Of a stretch of 49,464 bases of DNA, positions 33,038-40,337 are shown in pieces (position 1 is the stretch's first letter; each line of letters opens with the position of its first letter). A model generated the notes under the pieces. That model saw only the letters and a program-made list of their open reading frames with translations. It did no database searches and had not been told where the DNA came from. Position numbers and translations under genes: made by a program. Source of the DNA: CAZNLH01 sp964573995 (GTDB lineage Bacteria; Gemmatimonadota; CAZMKB01; CAZNLH01); NCBI GenBank assembly GCA_964573995.1, contig CAZNLH010000019.1, forward strand, positions 1 to 49,464, read 5' to 3'.

Positions 33038-33895
33038 GTGAAATTCAGTTCATTGGGCAAGTATTTGTATTACGACGAAACACTCGAAAAGTATCTCTCC
33101 GAGATCGATAAGTACCCTCTGATAGATAAGGAGAGGGAGAAGAGTCTTGCCCGACGGATAAAGAAGGGGGACAAGGCAGCCCTTCAGAGGCTCGTCCGTT
33201 CCAATCTCCGGTTCGTGGTCAGCGTGGCGAAAAAATATCAGAACCGCGGGCTGACTCTCATCGACCTGATATCCGAGGGGAACATGGGGCTGATCCGCGC
33301 TGCACAGAAGTTCGATGAGAAGAAGGACATCAGGTTCATTTCCTATGCCGTCTGGTGGATACGCCAGGCGATCCTCCAGGCTCTCGCCGAACAATCGCGC
33401 GTCTTTAGAGTGCCCCTTAGCCGGGCGGGGTCACTCTACAAGATCGGCAAGAAGGCGGACCTGATGACCCAGGAGATGGGCCGCGCTCCCACCCTGAAGG
33501 AATTATCGCAGGGGCTCGACATGGACCTTTCTGAGGTGGAGGAGACCCTTTCCATAACGCAGAAGCCACTCTCCCTGGAGACCCCGCCTCCTAACATTGA
33601 AGACACCCGCCTAACAGAGTACCTCGCCGATGAGGACCAGGCCTCGCCGGATGAACTGGCCATGGAGAGCGTCCGTTACGATGAGATCCAACGGATCCTG
33701 GATACCCTCGGTGAGAGGGAGGCCAAGGTCATTCGCCTCTATTTCGGGCTCGGCGGGCAACCGCCGCTTACCCTCGAAGACATAGGTAAGATCATGGGAA
33801 TCACTCGGGAACGCGTTCGGCAGATCAAGGAGAGGGCACTGCATCGCCTGCGCCACATCTCCCGGAGCCGACGCCTGAGGCCCTTTATCTCCTGA
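33038..33895 (+). CDS. RNA polymerase sigma factor, RpoD family (group 1/2)
   Basis: 285 residues from GTG 33038; an earlier GTG is closed by a stop. Regions 1.2-2 with SNLRFVVSVAKKYQNRGLTL and LISEGNMGLIRAAQKFDEKK, then FISYAVWWIRQAI (2.3-2.4); region 3 with AGSLYKIGKKA; region 4 with LTLEDIGKIMGITRERVRQI (the -35 helix-turn-helix). It lacks the long N-terminal region 1.1 of classical RpoD, so it is either a short primary sigma, as in Bacteroidota and relatives, or an RpoS-like alternative. It would read the TTGACA/TATAAT promoters found across this window. Confidence 0.9.
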   Translation: MKFSSLGKYLYYDETLEKYLSEIDKYPLIDKEREKSLARRIKKGDKAALQRLVRSNLRFVVSVAKKYQNRGLTLIDLISEGNMGLIRAAQKFDEKKDIRFISYAVWWIRQAILQALAEQSRVFRVPLSRAGSLYKIGKKADLMTQEMGRAPTLKELSQGLDMDLSEVEETLSITQKPLSLETPPPNIEDTRLTEYLADEDQASPDELAMESVRYDEIQRILDTLGEREAKVIRLYFGLGGQPPLTLEDIGKIMGITRERVRQIKERALHRLRHISRSRRLRPFIS

Positions 33896-33952
33896 TTGTC
33901 GCCGCCTACCTCTATCCCCTCAGATGTCGCGTGCCGAACCCCCCACGGGCGG

Positions 33953-35530
33953 TTACCGGAAATCGATGCCGGCCGTCCTGTTGCGCGTATTTTGTCCTTC
34001 CATGGTGGTTGAGACAGAAGTGTTTGCCTTGAATATGGCGTAGCCTTTTTCTTTATCCTTGATATACCGGCAAGTTCCACAGGCCTCGAAAGTACGCACT
34101 ACTTTGTAGCGATGGTGGAACCAGTCGAGATCGGCCCGGCCTTGAAAGAGTGGTTCACCGGTGGCTTCTACCCTGTTGTTCTCTATGGAGTATGTATACT
34201 CGACGATATAGTCGGGCTTCAACGCCTCGAGCGCCCGGAGGTACCACCCCGCTCCCTCCCTTCTAAACCGTACAATGGCCGGGGAGATGATTCCCACCTC
34301 GTCTATTATCTTTACGTCGGGACCTGCATGGTAGCCTATATAGCCGATCGGCTCCAGGAAGACGCTTGCTCCCGGCCCTGCGTTTTCTTTTAGCCATCGC
34401 CCGATTGGGGCGCGGAGTCTGTCCTCGATCCGCTGGATCTCGCGGTATTCTTGCAACCTGCTGGAGAGGGTCGCCAGGTTCATCCCGATGACGGTGATCA
34501 AGACGGCAGCCATCAACATGGCGCGTGTCCGGGTCCCCGCCGGTTCCAAGGCGCGCGTTACGAGGTAGGATGCCCCCAGCGCCAGGAGGATGTCGTAGGC
34601 GAAGGTGGCCGGTGTGAGGTACCATGGAAAGATCAGTACGCCTGAAGTCATGAAGGCAAGGCAGTAGAGTAGGTAGTAAGCAGCCAGCGGGAGAAGGCCC
34701 AGGTCCCTTCTTGTCATGACCGTGCGAACGATCCCCAGGATTACGAGGCAGAAGGCCATAGACTTGGCGAGGAACCTCGAGGGGCTGGTCTCCCCGAAAG
34801 GTGTAAAGCGCATCAGGAAGGGGGCTGCCGACTTCCAGGCGCCGAAGTGGTAGGCGACCGCCTTGGCCCTCGCACTTTGGGGAAGGAGGCCTCCAAAGTA
34901 GGAGGTGGAAAAGACAAGCCAGGGGCTTATCAAGAGGAGAAAAAGTGCCAGGCGCTTGAGTGCACTTCGGCGGCAGGCCAGTAAGTCCCAGGCGAGGAAG
35001 ACGGCGGCGAGGAGGAGGCCGTCGATACGGGTCAGTACGGCCAGGGCGAGCCCGATCGGCAGTAGCGGGCTCTTCCGGAGGAAACCACGTATGGCGAGTG
35101 CCATGGCGAGGAGGAAGAGTGGGGTCTCCATACCGGACATGGTAACGGGTATAGCCCCGGACGAACTGGCGAAAAGGGCGGCCCATATGAGGGCGGGTCG
35201 ATGTCCGCAGGTGGAATAGATAGTGGTGAACAAGATGAGGATGATCAGGGTATAAAATATGAGCGATAGGCCGCGCCCGTCAGCGACAAGGTCCGGTAGA
35301 CCGACCGCCTCGAGCGATGCAAGCATCAGGGTCCAGAGCGGACTCGTGGTCCCAAGGACTTTCTCGCCCGGGTTGTAGACAAAGCCCCTTCCGTTTGCGA
35401 GGTTGTCGGCGTAGCGGAAGGTGATCAGGGCGTCTTCAAATGTGAGGTTCGTTTCACGGATGAACTCTATCCGAAAAGCGGCTCCGAGGAGGATGATCAG
35501 GATCAGTGCTGATACTTGGCGCCTTGCCAT
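33953..35530 (-). CDS. GT-C superfamily multi-pass membrane glycosyltransferase-like protein
   Basis: 525 residues with about ten hydrophobic segments. The first outer loop FEDALITFRYADNLANGRGF (Glu32-Asp33 as acidic pair) followed by VYNPGEKVLGTTSPLWTLML is a hallmark of a bacterial GT39/ArnT-like family that uses polyprenyl-phosphate sugars. The C-terminal about 150 residues are soluble, periplasmic by prediction, with WLKENAGPGASVFLEPIGYI. Donor and acceptor are unknown. Convergent with the sigma factor gene, no glycan cluster adjoins it, though a polysaccharide export gene lies 2.5 kb away. Confidence 0.75.
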   Translation of the reverse strand: MARRQVSALILIILLGAAFRIEFIRETNLTFEDALITFRYADNLANGRGFVYNPGEKVLGTTSPLWTLMLASLEAVGLPDLVADGRGLSLIFYTLIILILFTTIYSTCGHRPALIWAALFASSSGAIPVTMSGMETPLFLLAMALAIRGFLRKSPLLPIGLALAVLTRIDGLLLAAVFLAWDLLACRRSALKRLALFLLLISPWLVFSTSYFGGLLPQSARAKAVAYHFGAWKSAAPFLMRFTPFGETSPSRFLAKSMAFCLVILGIVRTVMTRRDLGLLPLAAYYLLYCLAFMTSGVLIFPWYLTPATFAYDILLALGASYLVTRALEPAGTRTRAMLMAAVLITVIGMNLATLSSRLQEYREIQRIEDRLRAPIGRWLKENAGPGASVFLEPIGYIGYHAGPDVKIIDEVGIISPAIVRFRREGAGWYLRALEALKPDYIVEYTYSIENNRVEATGEPLFQGRADLDWFHHRYKVVRTFEACGTCRYIKDKEKGYAIFKANTSVSTTMEGQNTRNRTAGIDFR

Positions 35531-35876
35531 TGATTAGTGTCTCGCTGCCAAAGTCCGCCTTAGGTCTTCTCTCAGGGGCGAGACACTTGCATAAGGGCAA
35601 CACGCCCCTCTGGAGGTCGGGAAATTCCACCGGAACTTCCCGACCTGTCACCCCGAGCGACAGGAACTTACGCAACTGAGCGTTAGCATCCTTCCGATGT
35701 AATGCCGGAAATCTATTGCACGGCCGGTGAGGGGACAAGAAAAAAGTTGAAAGGCGGTTAGGTTCGGCTTGACTCTGAGGGCACGGGTTTACTATCTTTT
35801 AAAGTGGAGTAACTTGGTGAATCCGCTTCGACTACCTTACAACGATGATGTACCTGCAATCGGACAGGGGTGAATA
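35531..35876. repeat. Intergenic region with a cluster of nested inverted repeats
   Basis: 346 bases without a gene. Visible: AGTGTCTCG/CGAGACACT (35536-35544 and 35579-35587); GGGGCG/CGCCCC in the same stretch; AGGTCGGGAA/TTCCCGACCT (35614-35623 and 35637-35646) with an inner TTCC/GGAA, giving a long hairpin; CCTGTC/GACAGG (35644-35649 and 35659-35664). They share bases, so alternative folds are possible. A GG-N10-GC element at 35575-35591 resembles a sigma-54 site. It may be a REP-like or mobile-element remnant, or a structured leader. Confidence 0.6.
35769..35798 (+). promoter_or_regulatory. Candidate promoter of the ClpX-like gene
   Basis: TTGACT (35769-35774), 18 bases, TATCTT (35793-35798), about 75 bases before the start codon. 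Confidence 0.45.
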
Positions 35877-37406
35877 ATGAGCGACGAGACGAGGGATCTC
35901 TGGAAATTCCAGAAAGAACTGAACGAATTGTTACGAAGAACGCACGAGACTCCGGCCTCGGACAAGGATGAAGACGGTACGGCTGAAGGGGTCATGTTGG
36001 AGGAGGAGAGGGAAGCCCCCCAATTTGACATGAAGCCGGAGGAACTCCTGGGCTATCTCAACCGGTATGTTGTCAAACAGGATGATGCGAAGGAGATAAT
36101 TGCTACGAAAGTCTGTACTCATTTCAATCGGCTCAGGCTGGGAGAGGAGGTCGAACGTCCCGAGACCGATATCAAGAACAACATCATCATGGTAGGGCCA
36201 ACGGGTGTCGGCAAGACTTACATCATCCGTTTGATCGCCAAGAAGATAGGGGTTCCCTTCGTCAAGGCGGACGCAACAAAATTCAGTGAAACTGGCTACG
36301 TCGGCGGTGACGTGGAGGACCTTGCCAGGGAACTCGTGGAACGTGCCGGAGGCGATATCGAGTTGGCCCAGAACGGGATCATATATGTTGACGAAATCGA
36401 TAAAATCGCTTCGGCGGGCACGTCAGCAGGGCCTGATGTGTCGAGGTCGGGCGTGCAAAGGAACCTCCTGAAGTTGATGGAGGAGACGGAAGTGGATCTC
36501 AAGGCCCCGCACGACCTGGCCTCGCAGATGGAATCGGTGATGCAATTCCAGAAGAGCGGCAAGATCGAGAGGAAGCGGATCAATACAAGGAACATACTCT
36601 TCATCGTCAGCGGCTCTTTTTCCGGCCTTGAGGGCATTATATCTCGAAGGTTGAGGAAGCGGGAGATTGGCTTCGGCTCAGGGCCGTCGGGAATATCGAC
36701 ACATGACCAGAACCTGCTCCGCAAGGTAAAGGCCGAGGACCTGATCAATTACGGGTTCGAGACGGAATTCATCGGCCGTTTGCCGGTGATCGCCGTCCTC
36801 GACGACTTGGATGAGGAAGACCTGTATCGCATCCTCGCCAATCCGAACAGTTCGGTGATCAGGTCGAAGAGGCTCGATTTCATGGCGTACGGGATAGACC
36901 TCGAGTTCGAGGACAGTGCGCTGAGGAAGTTGGCTGGGCTCGCAAACAGGGAGAAGACCGGTGCGAGGGGCCTGGTGAGCGTCCTTGAAAGGACGTTGAT
37001 GAAATACGAGCGGAGGCTTCCGTCGGTAGGTGTGAAGAGGTTGGTGGTGACTGAGGCCATGGTCGATGACCCGGATGAGATGCTCGAAGATGTCGTGTTT
37101 CAGGGTTCGCTTGAGGGCTTTCGGGAGGATTTTCACAACGAGGCAGGGGTTTGGCTCGATTTTACCGAAGAGGCCTGCCTGGAATTGAGGGCGATCTCTG
37201 AGAAGGCGGGCAGTTCGGCCGACACCATTTGCAGGGAGGTCTTCAAGGACTATGCGCTCGGCCTTAAACTAATCGATATCGACACCTTCAAGGTCGTTCC
37301 AGAGGTGCTTAAAGACCCCAAGCGTTACCTTGATGAGGCGATCAAGAAATACTATGGGAGGAAGGCGGGTTCAGGTGGGGGCAAGAGAGATAAAAAGGAT
37401 CCTTGA
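35877..37406 (+). CDS. Divergent ClpX-like AAA+ ATPase without zinc finger
   Basis: 509 residues. Walker A GPTGVGKT (107-114), ClpX-type pore loop GYVG (140-143) followed by GDVED, Walker B IIYVDEID (168-175), EIGFGSG with the IGF tripeptide (264-266) that in ClpX docks to ClpP, and sensor-2 GARGL. The normal N-terminal four-Cys zinc domain is absent; the first 50 residues are acidic and charged. The insert between GVQRNLLKLMEETEV and TRNILFIVSG is longer than in ClpX and rich in Lys/Arg. The C-terminal about 100 residues (from about 405) are an extra domain. ClpX unfolds proteins for ClpP; here substrate choice must differ. It overlaps the endonuclease III gene by 32 bases. Confidence 0.8.
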   Translation: MSDETRDLWKFQKELNELLRRTHETPASDKDEDGTAEGVMLEEEREAPQFDMKPEELLGYLNRYVVKQDDAKEIIATKVCTHFNRLRLGEEVERPETDIKNNIIMVGPTGVGKTYIIRLIAKKIGVPFVKADATKFSETGYVGGDVEDLARELVERAGGDIELAQNGIIYVDEIDKIASAGTSAGPDVSRSGVQRNLLKLMEETEVDLKAPHDLASQMESVMQFQKSGKIERKRINTRNILFIVSGSFSGLEGIISRRLRKREIGFGSGPSGISTHDQNLLRKVKAEDLINYGFETEFIGRLPVIAVLDDLDEEDLYRILANPNSSVIRSKRLDFMAYGIDLEFEDSALRKLAGLANREKTGARGLVSVLERTLMKYERRLPSVGVKRLVVTEAMVDDPDEMLEDVVFQGSLEGFREDFHNEAGVWLDFTEEACLELRAISEKAGSSADTICREVFKDYALGLKLIDIDTFKVVPEVLKDPKRYLDEAIKKYYGRKAGSGGGKRDKKDP

Positions 37407-38004
37407 GTCGCTTGAAGCGGCCTATCCGGACGCGGGCATCACCCTCGATTTTTCCTCCCCCTTTGAGTTGCTCGTGGCAACGATCCTGGCAGCCCAGTGT
37501 ACCGACGAGCGGGTGAACCGTGTTACGAGGGATCTCTTCAACAAGTACAGGTCGCCCGAAGATTATCTGAGGGTTCCCGTAGAGGAACTCGAGAAGGATA
37601 TCCGCCCGACGGGATTCTATCGTAACAAGGCCGGGAGCATCCGGGGGATGTGCAGGGCGCTTGTCGACCGTTTCGATGGACGGGTTCCCCGGAAGGTCGA
37701 TGATCTCTTGTCCCTCCCCGGCGTGGGGAGGAAGACGGCAAATATCATCATCGGCAACGCATTCGGAGGGGAGGCGATCGCGGTGGATACGCACGTAAAG
37801 CGGGTCTCCCTGAGGTTGGGGTTCTCTTCTTCCAAGGACCCGGACAAGATCGAGGAGGACCTGCGCAATGCCTTTCCAATGGAAAAGTGGACTCACCTCA
37901 CCCACCTCCTTGTCTTCCACGGCCGGATGTGTTGCAAGTCGAGAAGACCCCTCTGCGGGCGGTGTTCCCTCTTCGATGAGTGTCGTTTTGATGAGAAGGG
38001 GTGA
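37375..38004 (+). CDS. nth: Endonuclease III
   Basis: 209 residues from GTG 37375 with AGGAAGG upstream. With this start the catalytic Lys120 (LPGVGRKTA) and Asp138 (VDTHVK) and the [4Fe-4S] cysteines 187, 194, 197 and 203 have the same numbers as in the E. coli enzyme, which supports the choice. Longer ATG starts (37330, 37354) only add inside the upstream gene. It removes oxidised pyrimidines from DNA and cuts the strand at abasic sites. Overlap with the ClpX-like gene indicates one transcript. Confidence 0.94.
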   Translation: MGAREIKRILESLEAAYPDAGITLDFSSPFELLVATILAAQCTDERVNRVTRDLFNKYRSPEDYLRVPVEELEKDIRPTGFYRNKAGSIRGMCRALVDRFDGRVPRKVDDLLSLPGVGRKTANIIIGNAFGGEAIAVDTHVKRVSLRLGFSSSKDPDKIEEDLRNAFPMEKWTHLTHLLVFHGRMCCKSRRPLCGRCSLFDECRFDEKG

Positions 38005-38006
38005 TT

Positions 38007-39335
38007 TTAGCGCCTTTGAACGGCCACTATCCAGATGATTATCGTGCTCGCTGCGCTGATCGGTGTGAGGATTTTTCCCATCTTGGTAATGAAGCGTTCG
38101 GGCACCATTACGGTCTCTCCGGGCCTTAACGTGTCTGATGGCTTGATCTTACGTTTTCTCCCCCTGACGTCGATTACCTTCCATCCGCGCGCGCTCCCCT
38201 GTATCGTGGGACCGCCGGCCATGCCGATGTATTCATAGGCCGTAAGGCCCGGTCGGTAGGGATAGGGGCCCGGTGAAGCGACGATCCCGGTGACGTAGAC
38301 CTCCCGGTCCGCCCTGGGGATCTCGATGATATCCCCCTTCTTCAGTGGTACATCCGCGGAAGGATCCCCCATGACAAAGAGGGAATAGAGGTCTACCGGG
38401 ATGACCGACTCGGTAGAATCTGTGCGTTGTCGCCTTATGTGGGCCGCATTGAGGTCGGCGGTCTCCAGTAGGCCCCCAGCGCGTTTTATGGCCTGGCTCA
38501 GGGAGTCCCCGTTCCGGTACTCGAGAAAGATCTCCGTCTTTGCCCCCCTTACCTCCCCTTCAGGAATTGGCGGTATTCGCTGTTGCAATTGCCCGGGGCT
38601 TACTCGCCCGTTTACCTCTCCCCTGACGAGTATCATGTTTGTCTTCGGCGGGATGTAAATTACATCGCCTTCCCGGAGCATGGGATTCTCGTCGAGCACC
38701 CCGTCCTGGAGAAATCTTTCCAGGTCGATGCTCTTCGTCTCTCCCGTGGATGGGCGCTCGATGGAGATGTTTCGAACCGAACCGCCGGGCAGAAAGCCGC
38801 CTGCCTGCTGGATGATGTCAAAGAGGCGGTCTACCGGAGTGACTTCGTACGATCCAGGGTAGTAGACCTCGCCCGAAATATGGACCTTCATTTGCCTGAT
38901 ACCGGTCAAGGTGAGCGTGATCTTGACGCCTGGGTAGTAACCACTGAGCGCCTCCCGTACCCTGTCCTGCGCCTCCATGACAGTGAGCCCCTGGATATCG
39001 ATCGGTCCGGCGGGGCTAAAGATGATGTTGCCCTCCGGGCTGATATCGAGCGGCATGGTCTGGGAAATCTGGCCCCATATCCCTATGGTTACCTCGTCAT
39101 GCGGACCGAGTATGTATGAAGAAGGATCGATGGCTGATTCCAGCGGGACCGACTGCCGGGGAGGAAGCGTCCTGGCAGCCGTTTTCTGTTCCTGGAGGAA
39201 CCTGGAGAAGTCGGTCTCTTGCGTAGGTGTAGAGAGGATGTCCTGTGCCTTCAAGGGTCCCCCACATGCCGCGAACGTGATCGTCACGACGATCAGGCCG
39301 AGAAATTTCATCCTTTGCCTTGCCGATTGGTACAT
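38007..39335 (-). CDS. Wza-like polysaccharide export protein with SLBB domains
   Basis: 442 residues from ATG 39335; MKFLGLIVVTITFAAC at 39311 may be the true signal start, and the Cys after FAA could be a lipidation site. Order: signal; Poly_export domain (SSYILGPHDEVTIGIWGQ onwards, about 65-150); two to three SLBB beta-grasp domains with VHISGEVYYPGSYEV, LVRGEVNGRVSPGQL and VYVTGIVASPGPYPY; one C-terminal hydrophobic helix. Wza-type proteins form the outer-membrane exit for capsule or exopolysaccharide. No Wzc kinase or glycosyltransferase adjoins it, so the pathway is elsewhere. A 17-base-spaced promoter lies 44 bases upstream. Confidence 0.88.
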   Translation of the reverse strand: MYQSARQRMKFLGLIVVTITFAACGGPLKAQDILSTPTQETDFSRFLQEQKTAARTLPPRQSVPLESAIDPSSYILGPHDEVTIGIWGQISQTMPLDISPEGNIIFSPAGPIDIQGLTVMEAQDRVREALSGYYPGVKITLTLTGIRQMKVHISGEVYYPGSYEVTPVDRLFDIIQQAGGFLPGGSVRNISIERPSTGETKSIDLERFLQDGVLDENPMLREGDVIYIPPKTNMILVRGEVNGRVSPGQLQQRIPPIPEGEVRGAKTEIFLEYRNGDSLSQAIKRAGGLLETADLNAAHIRRQRTDSTESVIPVDLYSLFVMGDPSADVPLKKGDIIEIPRADREVYVTGIVASPGPYPYRPGLTAYEYIGMAGGPTIQGSARGWKVIDVRGRKRKIKPSDTLRPGETVMVPERFITKMGKILTPISAASTIIIWIVAVQRR

Positions 39336-39378
39336 CCTTTGCTTCCTCTTGTGATCCGGTAATCTTGTTGAGTGAGAA

Positions 39379-39407
39379 AATCTACAAGGGACATGATTGA
39401 AAGTCAA
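39379..39407 (-). promoter_or_regulatory. Promoter of the polysaccharide export gene
   Basis: On the reverse strand TTGACT (39407-39402), 17 bases, TAGATT (39384-39379). Confidence 0.6.
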
Positions 39408-39558
39408 TCGTTCATGGTTGGAGTTTCTTCATTTTCTGAGCGACAACAGGCAAGGGATTTCTTTGAGCGTACGTAAAGGAGGATCGTGGGTCCCTGCAAT
39501 TAAATGAGACGCTCGTTTCAAAAAGAAAAAACTGGGGAACCTCCAAGATCCATGGGGG

Positions 39559-39587
39559 TTGACGAAAATGGCCGGGCCTGGTAGTAT
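39559..39587 (+). promoter_or_regulatory. Promoter of the DedA-family gene
   Basis: TTGACG (39559-39564), 17 bases, TAGTAT (39582-39587), 40 bases before the GTG start. Confidence 0.6.
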
Positions 39588-39626
39588 TCAGAGTCTTTAC
39601 AGTGGAATCAGTCTAGGCAGGATACG

Positions 39627-40238
39627 GTGCAGGAAATCATCGTCCATTTCAGCGATTACGCCCCATACCTGGCGTACATAGGGATCTTTACCATGCTTAT
39701 ACTGTGCGGTATGGGCCTTCCGGTCCCGGAGGAGTCCATCCTCATTGCCGGCGGTTACCTGGCGGGTAGCGGGGTCCTGAACAACTACATCTCCATTGCA
39801 TTGTGTTTCCTTGGCGTGCTTGGCGGTGATTACGTCCTCTTCATGGTAGGGCGGAGATGGGGGGTTGGCGCCCTCGGGAATCGATATCTTCGGTGGGTCT
39901 TCACGCCGCGCCGACTCGTGAGGGTGAGAAAACACTTCCGGAGGCATGGTGACAAGACTGTCTTCGCGGCGAGGTTTTTCTCCGGATTAAGAGTAGCCAC
40001 GTTTCTTACCGCAGGCATGATGAAGATGAAATCCGGCACCTTCCTGGTAATCGACGCGCTTGCGGCGCTTATCAGCGTTCCGCTGTTCTATCTCCTGGGG
40101 TTTTTCCTCCATGATCACATCGAATCCCTGTTCAGGGCGGTCAAGGACTTCAATCACCTGTTGCTCCTGTTGGTACTTCTCATCCTCTTGGGCTACCTGA
40201 TGGTCTACCGCCGTTGGACGGGAGGGAAAAAGAGATAG
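39627..40238 (+). CDS. DedA-family inner-membrane protein
   Basis: 203 residues from GTG 39627. GMGLPVPEESILIAGGYLAG is the family's first re-entrant motif (E39/E40 region), FMVGRRWG and FAARFFSGLRVATFLTAGMMKM carry the conserved arginines and glycine of the SNARE-associated/DedA fold. Four to five membrane segments and a basic tail RWTGGKKR. Relatives flip undecaprenyl phosphate or phospholipids and help keep the proton motive force. It stands alone between the export gene and the Lon-type protease. Confidence 0.9.
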   Translation: MQEIIVHFSDYAPYLAYIGIFTMLILCGMGLPVPEESILIAGGYLAGSGVLNNYISIALCFLGVLGGDYVLFMVGRRWGVGALGNRYLRWVFTPRRLVRVRKHFRRHGDKTVFAARFFSGLRVATFLTAGMMKMKSGTFLVIDALAALISVPLFYLLGFFLHDHIESLFRAVKDFNHLLLLLVLLILLGYLMVYRRWTGGKKR

Positions 40239-40337
40239 AAGAGTTTTACTTTTCGATATTAGGTGTTAAATTTACTGACGGTGGGGGTCCTCCCCCTGCC
40301 TGCCGGTGAAAATAGAGAATGGAGAGTGGCTGAGGAC

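Noticed and set aside
32838..33041. 67-codon frame before the sigma factor gene
   Set aside because: No ribosome binding site and no similarity recognised; lies in the leader.
40283..40296. GGGGG-TCCT-CCCCC hairpin before the Lon-type gene
   Set aside because: Short, no T-run; noted only because it argues against starting the Lon protein at 40263.
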